From DATAYF01 sp036272735 (GTDB lineage: Bacteria > Chloroflexota > Ktedonobacteria > Ktedonobacterales > Ktedonobacteraceae): 20,840 bases of DNA. Below are positions 1 through 7,163 of the stretch, piece by piece. A model generated the notes under the pieces. The model did no database searches. It was not told the origin of the DNA and worked only from the letters and a program-made list of their open reading frames with translations. A program made the translations under genes and the position numbers. The first letter of the stretch is position 1. Every line of letters begins with the position of its first letter. The stretch is from assembly GCA_036272735.1 (NCBI GenBank), contig DATAYF010000605.1, forward strand, positions 1-20,840. Direction: 5' to 3'.

Positions 1-96
1 ATATGCTTTGAATGTACCCGTTCGCAGCATATTAGACGAAAAAAGTGATGTAAATTTTCGTATAATATGCTGCGAACGGGTACATTCCAAGCATAT
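1..96. repeat. Long inverted repeat, hairpin 1
   Basis: Positions 1-42 pair with 55-96 across a 12-base A-rich loop (43-54). I find mismatches only at 9/88 and 35/62. The left arm starts at base 1 of the window, so it may extend further left. It sits about 200 bp upstream of the PAP2 gene and could end transcription of a gene lying left of the window. It has no sequence in common with the other long hairpins beyond the design. Confidence 0.8.
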
Positions 97-124
97 TATA
101 TCATCAAAAAGATGGTAAACCTTG

Positions 125-153
125 ACCGTTGGGATATAAAAAAGCTCAACGGT
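125..153. repeat. Short inverted repeat upstream of PAP2 gene
   Basis: ACCGTTG (125-131) and CAACGGT (147-153) are exact reverse complements separated by 15 AT-rich bases. It could be an operator or a weak terminator for leftward transcription. The rest of 97-300 shows no gene and no convincing promoter. Confidence 0.3.
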
Positions 154-300
154 ATTCGCGCTTCTCGTGGCTTGGGGGGCTGATTTGCAGATTTTCTAAA
201 GAAGTGGTAAATTTTATGGGTGGGCTTTTCGCACCAGATTTTATCAAAAAATACGCGCACGTAGACACGCACAACCAACATTGGAGCAGAAGGAGACACC

Positions 301-1167
301 ATGCCAGAAGACACCCGTCGACCAATAGATGATAATACACCTACACCCGCAAATTCCGCGCCTATACATCCGGCTACACCAGGGCCACAGGTGGCTCCCG
401 ATGTGGTCGGTGATGCGCAACGTCTCGCGGCTCAATCCGCGGTCTCTGGCCGACGAGCGGTCTCGCGTGGCACGATGTTCATGGCCTTTTACCTCTGGTT
501 GCTTGCTGGCGTGGCGATGCTTTCTTTTATGGCGCGCAAAACCGAGCTTTTCCCAGGTGATATGTCCATCACCGCACGCCTGCAAAAGCAGCACAATCCG
601 TGGTTGCGACGCTTCTTTTATGGTGTCTCCGAGATCGGCTTTCCCAAATTCGCGGTGCCCATTACCCTTGGCACGGCCGGCATTTTCTGGGCCTTGCGTT
701 TTCGTTTAGAGGCGCTTTTCATCCTTTTGACCTCTTCATCCACCCTGCTCAACGCGATTGTCAAACGGGTCATCAAGCGTCCCCGCCCTGACGCCGAACT
801 GGTGACGGTAGTGCGCGTCATTAACGAACCCAGTTTTCCTAGTGGTCACGTAATGTACTATACCAATTTCTATGGCCTGCTGATCTACCTGCTGGCGACC
901 AACTGGCGTTCCGGCAAGTTGCGCAACAGCTTGATTGGCTGCTTTTCAGCGATGATTGCGACGATTGGTCCTTCCCGCATCTATCTGGGAGCGCACTGGC
1001 CCAGTGATACGCTTGCCGGTTATCTCTACGGTGGCCTCTGGTTCACCGGCATCATGGCGCTCTACTTGCGAGTCAAAGCCTGGCTTCATCCTCCTAAAGG
1101 GAAAGCACCTGAAATAGTGAAGCCGCTTCAGCAACCTGGCGATGAAGAGGAAATGTCGGCTCTTTAG
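301..1167 (+). CDS. PAP2-family membrane phosphatase
   Basis: The 288-residue protein carries the three signatures of the PAP2 (type 2 phosphatidic acid phosphatase) superfamily. These are K-x6-RP (K155, R162-P163), PSGH (S181-G182-H183) and SR-x5-H-x3-D (S225, R226, H232, D236). Hydrophobic stretches around residues 58-75, 107-150, 185-200 and 207-260 fit an integral membrane enzyme with its active site at a membrane face. The first 45 residues are Pro-rich and hydrophilic. Family members hydrolyse lipid phosphates such as phosphatidic acid, undecaprenyl pyrophosphate or phosphatidylglycerophosphate; the substrate here cannot be read from sequence. The ATG has a good AAGGAG ribosome site 6 bases upstream. 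It stands alone, with the next gene over 200 bp away. Identity at superfamily level is firm. Confidence 0.9.
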   Translation: MPEDTRRPIDDNTPTPANSAPIHPATPGPQVAPDVVGDAQRLAAQSAVSGRRAVSRGTMFMAFYLWLLAGVAMLSFMARKTELFPGDMSITARLQKQHNPWLRRFFYGVSEIGFPKFAVPITLGTAGIFWALRFRLEALFILLTSSSTLLNAIVKRVIKRPRPDAELVTVVRVINEPSFPSGHVMYYTNFYGLLIYLLATNWRSGKLRNSLIGCFSAMIATIGPSRIYLGAHWPSDTLAGYLYGGLWFTGIMALYLRVKAWLHPPKGKAPEIVKPLQQPGDEEEMSAL

Positions 1168-1216
1168 TATTGCTTCTACGCTTTTCCCTGCTTTTCTCTA
1201 TTTTCTATAGAGGTGG

Positions 1217-1255
1217 ATGCTCTATGTTTGCAACAGCAGAGCATTGATTTTCTTA
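1217..1255 (+). terminator. Possible weak terminator after PAP2 gene
   Basis: ATGCTCT (1217-1223) pairs with AGAGCAT (1238-1244) over a 14-base loop, followed by a T-rich stretch. The stem is short and the loop large, so it is only a candidate. Confidence 0.25.
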
Positions 1256-1382
1256 AACGTTGCGTTTATACTAGAAACAATATTTGAAGTTCCTCGATTG
1301 TTCCTCGCGGGTTCTGAGCGTGCTTCGCTCTTTTCGGCTGGATACCTTGTATCTGCTTCCGCACATTAGAAGGAGTTGCTTT

Positions 1383-2777
1383 GTGGAATTTTTGAAAAAT
1401 GCTCCACCTCGTTCGCGCTGGCTGAAAATCCTCTTTGCTGGCGTGTGTTCTGCGGCTTGCACGGTCTCACTGTGTGCGGGCCTGGTAAGCATCACAGCGA
1501 CGGCGCATGCCGCAACGCACGACGCCAATCAACAGTACGACGAATTCTGGCAGCAGAGCACGCGCCAGGATTTTCAGTCCTGGCAGATGAACGGCGTAGC
1601 CCTGCAGGGAATTGGATCCAATTTTGCGCTACAACTGGAGCCGGGCTCGAATCTCACGTGTAATGCGGTCGATATCGATGGTGGCACGGCCAGCTATGAT
1701 AGCAATGCGAACTTATGTGCTGGTCAGGATCCGCAACAGGCCGGTAGCTACAACGGTATGAACTACTACAACGGTGGCTCATTCTACTATGGGACGTTTG
1801 TCTCGCCGGTTCATACGACGAAGCAGCCTGTGACGACAATCGTATCCTCGTGGAATGCCACAACTCCGCCGGGCACCTGGATGGAGGTTCACATCCGTGT
1901 CCAGCAAGCCGGGACCTGGAGCCATTGGTACATCCTGCCGATCTGGGCCAGCGATTTTAGCGCGATCCAGCGGCATAGCGTCGATGGACAGAGCGACGCT
2001 ACCGGTTCAGTGGCGACCGATACCTTCTATACCAATGGGCAGAAAGCATCGGCCTATCAGTTGAGCGTGACGCTATTTACTACCACGCCCACAGTGAGCC
2101 CCAGCGTCAAGAGTATCGCGGCCATCGCTACCAACGACGTGGACGCGGCCCACACACCGGTGGTGCCATCAGAAAAAGATGTTTGGGGTACGAATCTGCC
2201 GGTACCACAACGTTCGCAGATGCTGCCTGAGTACAGCGGTTTAGGTTATGGCGGCGGCGGCGAGGTCTGGTGCAGTCCTACCTCGACCAGCATGATACTG
2301 GCCTACTGGTCACAGGTATTGCATCGACCGGAACTTACGCAGACGGTGCCGGATACCGCCAAAGATACCTACGATTTCACCTATCAAGGGACCGGCAACT
2401 GGCCCTTCAATACTGGCTACGCTGGTAGCTACCAAGGTATGCACGCTTTTGTCACACGTCTGTATTCCATGAGTCAGGTAGAGCAATGGGTGAAGCAGGG
2501 TGTGCCAATTGCCATGAGTCTAGCGTATGGCGTGGGACAGCTTCCAGGTTCGCCTATTCCTAGCACTGATGGTCACTTTATGGTTATCCGTGGTTTTGCC
2601 AAGAATGGGGATGTGATTGTCAACGACCCCGCGGCTTCTACGGATGCCAAGGTACAAATCACCTATCCACGCGATATCCTGCAAAAGCTGTGGCTCGATA
2701 CCTCAAACGGCACGGTATACGTTATGTATCCCGACAACTGGCCGACGCCAGCGAAGGATCGTATGGGGTCCTGGTAG
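1383..2777 (+). CDS. Secreted C39-like cysteine peptidase
   Basis: I place the start at the GTG at 1383, because AGAAGGAG lies 7 bases before it and the protein then begins with a basic signal peptide: charged residues, a hydrophobic stretch, then AHA before the probable cut near residue 36. A TTG at 1284 opens the frame but has no such support. Of 464 residues, about 35-270 form a beta-rich region I do not recognise. The C-terminal part is a Peptidase_C39_2-like papain-fold domain: GGEVWCSPTS holds the likely nucleophile C297, DGHFMVIRGF holds H398, and VNDPAA holds N414/D415. Such secreted proteins are thought to cleave peptides outside the cell, but few have been tested. It is convergent with the PPOX gene across a 62-bp palindrome. 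Confidence 0.8.
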   Translation: MEFLKNAPPRSRWLKILFAGVCSAACTVSLCAGLVSITATAHAATHDANQQYDEFWQQSTRQDFQSWQMNGVALQGIGSNFALQLEPGSNLTCNAVDIDGGTASYDSNANLCAGQDPQQAGSYNGMNYYNGGSFYYGTFVSPVHTTKQPVTTIVSSWNATTPPGTWMEVHIRVQQAGTWSHWYILPIWASDFSAIQRHSVDGQSDATGSVATDTFYTNGQKASAYQLSVTLFTTTPTVSPSVKSIAAIATNDVDAAHTPVVPSEKDVWGTNLPVPQRSQMLPEYSGLGYGGGGEVWCSPTSTSMILAYWSQVLHRPELTQTVPDTAKDTYDFTYQGTGNWPFNTGYAGSYQGMHAFVTRLYSMSQVEQWVKQGVPIAMSLAYGVGQLPGSPIPSTDGHFMVIRGFAKNGDVIVNDPAASTDAKVQITYPRDILQKLWLDTSNGTVYVMYPDNWPTPAKDRMGSW

Positions 2778-2788
2778 GTTTGTAGGCC

Positions 2789-2850
2789 AATACAAGAAAA
2801 ATGTCTATGCGGAGCGGCTAGCCGCTCCGCATAGACATTTTTCTTGTATT
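2789..2850. terminator. Perfect 62-bp palindrome between convergent genes
   Basis: Positions 2789-2819 are the exact reverse complement of 2820-2850, with no loop and no mismatch. The GC-rich centre is flanked by AAAAA on the left and TTTTT on the right, so either strand would make a GC stem followed by U residues. It lies between the ends of the C39 peptidase (+) and PPOX (-) genes. This fits a bidirectional intrinsic terminator, but the arms are far longer than needed. The PPOX reading frame runs into it and stops at its centre. Confidence 0.85.
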
Positions 2851-3276
2851 ACGCTTTATTGCCCCTTGTGATGCGTAGATCTGGTGGGTGGTATGTTTGG
2901 GCTTTATATAAACAATAACTCGCTCATCGCCTGGCTGTGTATTCGGATATTTATCCATGTTCAGGTACTTCTTGGCTAGTGCATCGATGAAAGGGAAGGC
3001 TGTTTGGGGGTTCTCGTCGATGCGGGCAACCGTGCCGCGAATTTCAAGATAGTGATAGGGATTTTGTGGATCAACAATAGATAGCGCAACACGCTGTTCG
3101 CGCTGCAAATTGCGGTACTTCTGGCGGTTCTTCGTCAAGCTAATTTTTATGAATTCTCCATCCCAATCAAACCAGACGGGTGAACTCTGTGGCTCGCCTT
3201 GCGTGCCGATGGTTGCGACGTGCACCAGTGCGTTTGTGCTCAGTAAACCGATATCCTGCTGGGAAATCATACTCAT
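2818..3276 (-). CDS. PPOX-class flavin/F420-dependent oxidoreductase
   Basis: This 152-residue protein matches the split-barrel pyridoxamine phosphate oxidase-like fold. It resembles the PPOX class annotated as probable F420-dependent (Rv1155-like). The N-terminal LVHVATIGTQGEPQSSPVWF strand pair, KISLTKNRQKYRNLQREQRV (cofactor phosphate-binding region) and YLEIRGTVARI are typical. Such proteins bind FMN or F420 and carry out small reductions or act as cofactor carriers; the substrate is unknown. The ATG at 3276 has AGGAG 6 bases before it. The last ten or so residues, including RKMSMRSG, are encoded by one arm of the 62-bp palindrome and the stop lies at its centre, so the tail is probably not conserved. 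No partner gene is adjacent on the same strand. Confidence 0.8.
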   Translation of the reverse strand: MSMISQQDIGLLSTNALVHVATIGTQGEPQSSPVWFDWDGEFIKISLTKNRQKYRNLQREQRVALSIVDPQNPYHYLEIRGTVARIDENPQTAFPFIDALAKKYLNMDKYPNTQPGDERVIVYIKPKHTTHQIYASQGAIKRNTRKMSMRSG

Positions 3277-3622
3277 GCTATGCTCCTATTCCTATTCGTA
3301 TCATTTGTTGCCTGGGATGATAGTATCTTCCCTTCTTCTATAACCAATCGACGAGGCGCCTTAATTCCCACACGCACGTCTGTCATTTATGGTGCAGAGC
3401 CAGCTGACAGCCACAGGTATCTTGTTGAAGTGATGATTGTGGTCATACAGCTACGAAACGAATTATTCCAATAAGAGCTTTTATGCTTTTTTAATTTGAC
3501 AAGATTTGCATTCGGATATTATACTACAGTTTAGGGGACAGGTGTATTTTATGGTAAAGCGACATACGTAAACAGAGGTACGAGCAAGCGATATATCTGG
3601 AAGCATAGTGGAAGAGGAGGCA
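3277..3622. other. Intergenic region between divergent genes
   Basis: This stretch separates the PPOX gene (-) and the kinase leader (+). It holds the strong rightward promoter at 3496-3525. I see no gene, RNA or long repeat in the remainder. Confidence 0.6.
3496..3525 (+). promoter_or_regulatory. Sigma-70-type promoter for the kinase gene
   Basis: A perfect -35 box TTGACA (3496-3501) is followed after 18 bases by TATACT (3520-3525), one base from consensus. Transcription would start near 3532, giving a leader of about 130 bases before the kinase start. This is the clearest promoter in the window. Confidence 0.65.
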
Positions 3623-3667
3623 ATGTCGATGTGGCATAACAACAAAATAGAGACCAGGTCATTATGA
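3623..3667 (+). CDS. 14-codon leader ORF overlapping the kinase start
   Basis: An ATG at 3623 preceded by GAGGAGG opens a short frame encoding MSMWHNNKIETRSL. Its TGA stop overlaps the kinase ATG as ATGA (3664-3667). The kinase start itself has only a weak ribosome site. The arrangement suggests translational coupling, with ribosomes loading at the strong upstream site. The peptide itself matches nothing I know. It could also be chance, since only 14 codons are involved. Confidence 0.4.
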   Translation: MSMWHNNKIETRSL

Positions 3668-5187
3668 GCTTAGTGCTGAGCCAATATCGTCTGGTTACAC
3701 AGCTTGCCAGGCAGCCGTTGAGCGATACTTACGTCGCGCGTATTGTTACCACTTCCAGCGCCAGGGTGGTCGTCAAAGTATTTGATGGCGTCTCCTTAGC
3801 CTACGCGCAGGAGCAGCAACGTTTTCTTCAAGAAGCGACGCAGATCAAGCAACTTCGTCATCCGCATATCGTTCCCATTCTAGATGTCGGCGTGCAGGAG
3901 CAGCATCCCTACATCGTCAGTGCCTACATGCCCCATCACTCACTGCGGGTGCATCTTGATCAACTCTTTCCAGACCGCTTTGCGTTGGAGGATGCGCTTA
4001 CGGTGGTCATGCATTGTGGCCTTGCTCTGTCCCATGCCCATGCGCGTAATCTTGTACACGGCAATTTGAAACCAGAGAACGTTCTTTTCAACGTCGATAA
4101 CGAGGCGCTGTTGACCGATTTTCGCCTGCCTGCCATCGCTACACGTAGCGCAGCAAATGCTGGATGTGTGGATAGGCGAACAAGCGGCTATATGGCACCA
4201 GAACAATGTTCTGGGCAGGTGAGCAAAGCAAGCGACCAGTATGCTCTAGGGTGCATTGCCTATGAATTGTTGACCGGCCGCCCTCCATTCAGCATCGACA
4301 TCACGATTGCGAGACGTACGCAGCTGAGCAACGAGCTACCAGTACCCATTGCTAATCGGGTGAATGGGGTACCTGAACATGTAGAAACGGCGATATTTAA
4401 AGCGCTGGCGCACAATCCCCAGGAGCGTTTTGGCGAAGTTGCTGATTTTGTCGCGGCGCTGCTCACGGGTACCATCGATTACTCGACGATCCCGGCTACT
4501 TTTACGATGAGCGAGTCGCGGATCCAAACGTTGCCCGGCGTTGAGCGCGCGAAGATCACCCCGGTGCTGCTAGAGAATATTTCGACGGTAGCGATCAGTG
4601 GCGCGGGCCAGGCTCACAAGGAGGGTAGCGGTCCACGTACAGCGCTGCATGATGGGGCATCGAACCCGCGAGCCGGGAGTGCGTTTGGACAGGTTGCGAG
4701 TGTGCCAGAAACGCAGCCGGGTGGCGTGGCGCGTCTGCTGACATGCGTAACGCGAACCTCCAGACGAGCCATAGGCATTGGCGTGACCACGTTCTGCCTT
4801 TTTTTGCTATGCGCTTCGTTCGTTATTTATCGCGTGGAACAAATGCCGGACAAGGGCATGGCCGGTGGCTCGTTATCAGTGCCACCCACGTCGGCCTCCA
4901 ACGCCAGATCACCCAAATTAACGCCGGCGGTGACAAACGGAAAGGCGTCGACACCATCCACCCATCACGACGTGCATAAAACAAAGCCCGACCACGATAC
5001 ATCGTCCAGGCCACAGTCGAAACCCACTTCCAAGCCCACTGGCGGAGACCCCAGGCCAAAACCGACCGCGACTCCGTCTCCTGTGCCAACCGCGCAGCCA
5101 GATCCAACGGCAACACCGATACCGCCGACCGCGACGCCGACTGCTACCCCCCCTTCAACCGTGACGCCGGTGCCGCCAACATCATAA
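3664..5187 (+). CDS. Membrane-anchored Ser/Thr kinase homologue, likely pseudokinase
   Basis: Of 507 residues, about 8-265 form a Hanks-type kinase domain. K38 (VVVKVF) is the ATP-binding lysine, the catalytic loop reads HGNLKPEN (132-139), the DFG position reads DFR (152-154), and APE is at 178-180. The glycine-rich loop is missing (LARQPLSDTYVA), and the catalytic-loop aspartate is replaced by N134. These losses suggest weak or no phosphotransfer, so it may act as a scaffold or sensor. A single hydrophobic helix at about 370-391 is followed by an outer tail rich in Pro, Thr and Ser (PTATP-type repeats from about 450) with no recognisable sensor domain. A strong promoter and a coupled leader ORF lie upstream, and a 21-bp-stem hairpin follows the stop at once. 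Kinase-fold assignment is sure; inactivity is inferred. Confidence 0.88.
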   Translation: MSLVLSQYRLVTQLARQPLSDTYVARIVTTSSARVVVKVFDGVSLAYAQEQQRFLQEATQIKQLRHPHIVPILDVGVQEQHPYIVSAYMPHHSLRVHLDQLFPDRFALEDALTVVMHCGLALSHAHARNLVHGNLKPENVLFNVDNEALLTDFRLPAIATRSAANAGCVDRRTSGYMAPEQCSGQVSKASDQYALGCIAYELLTGRPPFSIDITIARRTQLSNELPVPIANRVNGVPEHVETAIFKALAHNPQERFGEVADFVAALLTGTIDYSTIPATFTMSESRIQTLPGVERAKITPVLLENISTVAISGAGQAHKEGSGPRTALHDGASNPRAGSAFGQVASVPETQPGGVARLLTCVTRTSRRAIGIGVTTFCLFLLCASFVIYRVEQMPDKGMAGGSLSVPPTSASNARSPKLTPAVTNGKASTPSTHHDVHKTKPDHDTSSRPQSKPTSKPTGGDPRPKPTATPSPVPTAQPDPTATPIPPTATPTATPPSTVTPVPPTS

Positions 5188-5195
5188 AATAGGTT

Positions 5196-5253
5196 ACAAT
5201 ACATAAACGAAATGTTCTGTGAATTTGTACATAACATTTCGTTTATGTATTGT
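5196..5253. terminator. Long hairpin after kinase gene
   Basis: Positions 5196-5216 are the exact reverse complement of 5233-5253, with a 16-base loop. It begins 8 bases after the kinase stop. The stem is AT-rich and lacks a clean U tract. It probably ends kinase transcription, and also leftward transcription through the IS607 element. Confidence 0.7.
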
Positions 5254-5299
5254 GCTTCACACACTGCTCCGATTAATATAGGAAAACATATGCAAGCAT

Positions 5300-5500
5300 A
5301 GCGTTCCCACAGCTTTCGTTGTTGCTGCTTCATCCGTAGGTGCCTCAATACAACCTGTGCATTTTTGGTCTTACCCCGCGTCCACAGCCAAGTTTCCGTC
5401 TTCGTCCGAGCCAGTACCGGAGACGACTTGATCAAGCAGCCCGATCAAGCGCAGGGCTTCGCGCAAGATGTTCAGAGAGACATTGCAATCTCTATCTTGC
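5300..5500 (-). ncRNA. Expected position of TnpB omegaRNA (reRNA)
   Basis: TnpB guide RNAs are processed from the 3' end of tnpB mRNA, with the guide lying just outside the element. Here that would cover the tnpB 3' end and about 70 bases past its stop. This is placed by family knowledge only; I cannot define its ends or prove expression. Confidence 0.3.
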
Positions 5501-6545
5501 TCGAACCGGTAATAAGAGCATTTCGGGTTCTGACAGAGGAAAATCCGATCTGATAACTGCATACCTTCCCACTTCCACCCACAACCATGGCAGGTTTTCG
5601 TGGAGGGAAAGAAGCGGTCTACTTTGATCACCTGCCCGCCGCACTGCTCCATCTTGGCATTCAGCAGGTTCAAGAGTTTGCCGAGTGAGGCATCCGAGAA
5701 CGAACGAGCGAGTTTGCGATTCTTGAGCAATCCATACGCGGTTGAGATCTTCAATGCCAATGATCCCGTAACAGTTGGCAAGCCTGGTGGTGAGCTTGTG
5801 CAGGACATCATCGCGTAGGCAGGCAATCCGATAATGGAGCCGTGCCACCTGCCTGCGTGCTTTCTCCCGATTTTTTGAGCCGAGTGTGCGACGATGGAGC
5901 CGCTTGTTCGCCTGGCGAAGTTTCTTGAGGGCGGTTTTGAGAAAGGCTTGGTTCTCGACTCCCTCTCCCGTACTCAAGGTTGCCAGTCGGTTCAATCCCA
6001 CGTCGATGCCACAAGCTGCCGGTTTTTTCACCGGGAGAGGATCAGGCATTTCAACCTGGATGGACACAAACCACCAGTCTGCCGTTTTGGTGATCCGTGC
6101 GCCAGTCACTTTGCCCACAAAGCGCAGATTCTCCGCCATATTCACCCATCCGAGTTTGGGAACCCAGATGCGATGATCGCCGAGTTCAAATTGATCGTTC
6201 GCCAAATAGAAGCTGAGCTTGCTTCATTTCTTGCTTTTGAAACGAGGGCGGCGAGCCTTCCCTTCAAAGAAGGCTGTAAAGGCCTTTCCCAGGTCCAGAA
6301 AGGGCTGATCAGAAGCATTCTTGGTGACCTCCCAGGTCCAGGGGAATTGCTCGCGCCTCATTTCGTTAAACTGCTTCTTGAGCTTTAAGGCGGTCGGTTT
6401 TTCTCCGGCTTCATAGTGTCGATTCCACTCGAGCCCGCGCCCAGTTCCACACAAAGCGGCTGGTTCCGGCGGCACGGGCTAGGTACACAGCCTGTTCAGG
6501 CGTGGGATGGAGTCTGATCTTGTGCGCCTTGATCATCGGTGACAT
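5371..6545 (-). pseudogene. tnpB: tnpB (RuvC-type RNA-guided nuclease), broken in three places
   Basis: Translation begins at 6545 (MSPMIKAHKIRLHPTPEQ) inside the recombinase gene and matches TnpB across three frames. An extra base near 6431 separates FVWNWARA from EWNRHYEAGEK. A TGA at 6224-6226 interrupts RPRFKSKK/SKLSFYLANDQFEL in frame, probably from a glycine GGA. An extra base near 5737 separates GIEDLN from GLLKNRKLARS. All landmarks survive in pieces: RuvC-I GIDVGLN, RuvC-II GIEDLN, the zinc ribbon CHGCGW...CQNPKC and RuvC-III DRDCNVSLN. The repaired length would be about 390 residues, normal for the family. TnpB cuts DNA at sites set by its omegaRNA, helping the element persist. The protein cannot be made whole from this sequence unless the lesions are sequencing errors. 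Confidence 0.88.
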
Positions 6546-7146
6546 CCTTTCCCAATGCTGCTGCTCGAATCAACTTTTTGTGAGAACGCAGGCCGTGAAG
6601 CCGAGCACTAAAGACGGTCACAATGGCAAGCAAATCCCGCACCAGTTCTTCTTCTGGGGAGAATGTTTCCCCATGAAGCACCGTGATCTCGGTCCCATGC
6701 CGTTCACAAAACTGCTCAAACCAGTCATAGCCAAAGCGCACAAAACGATCCTGGGAGCCGATCACCACTCGTTTGACCAGACCTAATTCGATTTGCTCAA
6801 TGACCTGATTGAAGCCTTTGCGTTTGTAGTTGAGCGCAGACCCAATATCTTCGATGCACTGGTCCACTTTGATGCCATGCTCCTGACAATAGGCGCGAAG
6901 GGCTTCTTTCTGAATGGCGAGATCCTTCTTCTGGCCAGGAGAAGACACACGAGCATACGCAAGCACCAACCCATGCTCTGGGGAAACCAACCCACGATAG
7001 GCCAGATATTGTTCATGCGTGTAATAGCGCCGATTCGTCGGGCTGCGGAACGCGGGTAGGATACCTTTGCGATCCCATTTTTGCAGGGTATTGACCGATT
7101 TTCCAATCAGTTTCCCAAATTGTCTCGGTGAATACGTATGTTCCAT
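6496..7146 (-). CDS. tnpA: IS607-family serine recombinase (transposase)
   Basis: The 216-residue protein begins with a MerR-like winged helix (residues about 5-45, FGKLIGKSVNTLQKWDRKG). A serine resolvase catalytic domain follows: YARVSSPGQ carries the likely nucleophile S68, and RFVRFGYDWFEQFC is the conserved arginine region. DNA-binding domain before the catalytic domain is the IS607 arrangement. The enzyme moves the element through a double-strand, phosphoserine-linked reaction with little target preference. Length and motifs look intact. The 3' end overlaps the tnpB start by about 50 bases. The start at 7146 lacks a clear ribosome site and lies close to the element end. The gene is on the same strand as xfp-ackA and may be read from that operon. 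Confidence 0.9.
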   Translation of the reverse strand: MEHTYSPRQFGKLIGKSVNTLQKWDRKGILPAFRSPTNRRYYTHEQYLAYRGLVSPEHGLVLAYARVSSPGQKKDLAIQKEALRAYCQEHGIKVDQCIEDIGSALNYKRKGFNQVIEQIELGLVKRVVIGSQDRFVRFGYDWFEQFCERHGTEITVLHGETFSPEEELVRDLLAIVTVFSARLHGLRSHKKLIRAAALGKDVTDDQGAQDQTPSHA

Positions 7147-7163
7147 ACATACATTTTAACCTA

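Larger units (their letters stand above)
5290..7160 (-). mobile_element. IS607-type insertion element (ends approximate)
   Basis: The element is defined by an IS607-type serine recombinase gene overlapping the start of a tnpB, the standard order for this family. IS607 elements lack terminal inverted repeats, so the ends cannot be fixed by eye. The left end must lie between the ackA stop (7164) and the recombinase start (7146), and the other end beyond the tnpB stop (5371) and before the hairpin at 5253. The recombinase is intact; tnpB is broken. Comparison with an empty site would set the boundaries. Confidence 0.75.

Noticed and set aside
1284..1382. An N-terminal extension of the C39-like protein from a TTG at 1284
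   Set aside because: There is no ribosome site, and it would bury the signal peptide; the GTG at 1383 has a strong AGAAGGAG site.
4965..5435. A 156-codon - frame opposite the kinase tail
   Set aside because: It is the complement of the low-complexity Pro/Thr repeats, giving a Gly/Val repeat; this is an artefact of the coding strand.
5492..6475. The two tnpB fragments as separate genes
   Set aside because: They join in one frame across a single TGA and match consecutive parts of TnpB, so they are pieces of one broken gene.
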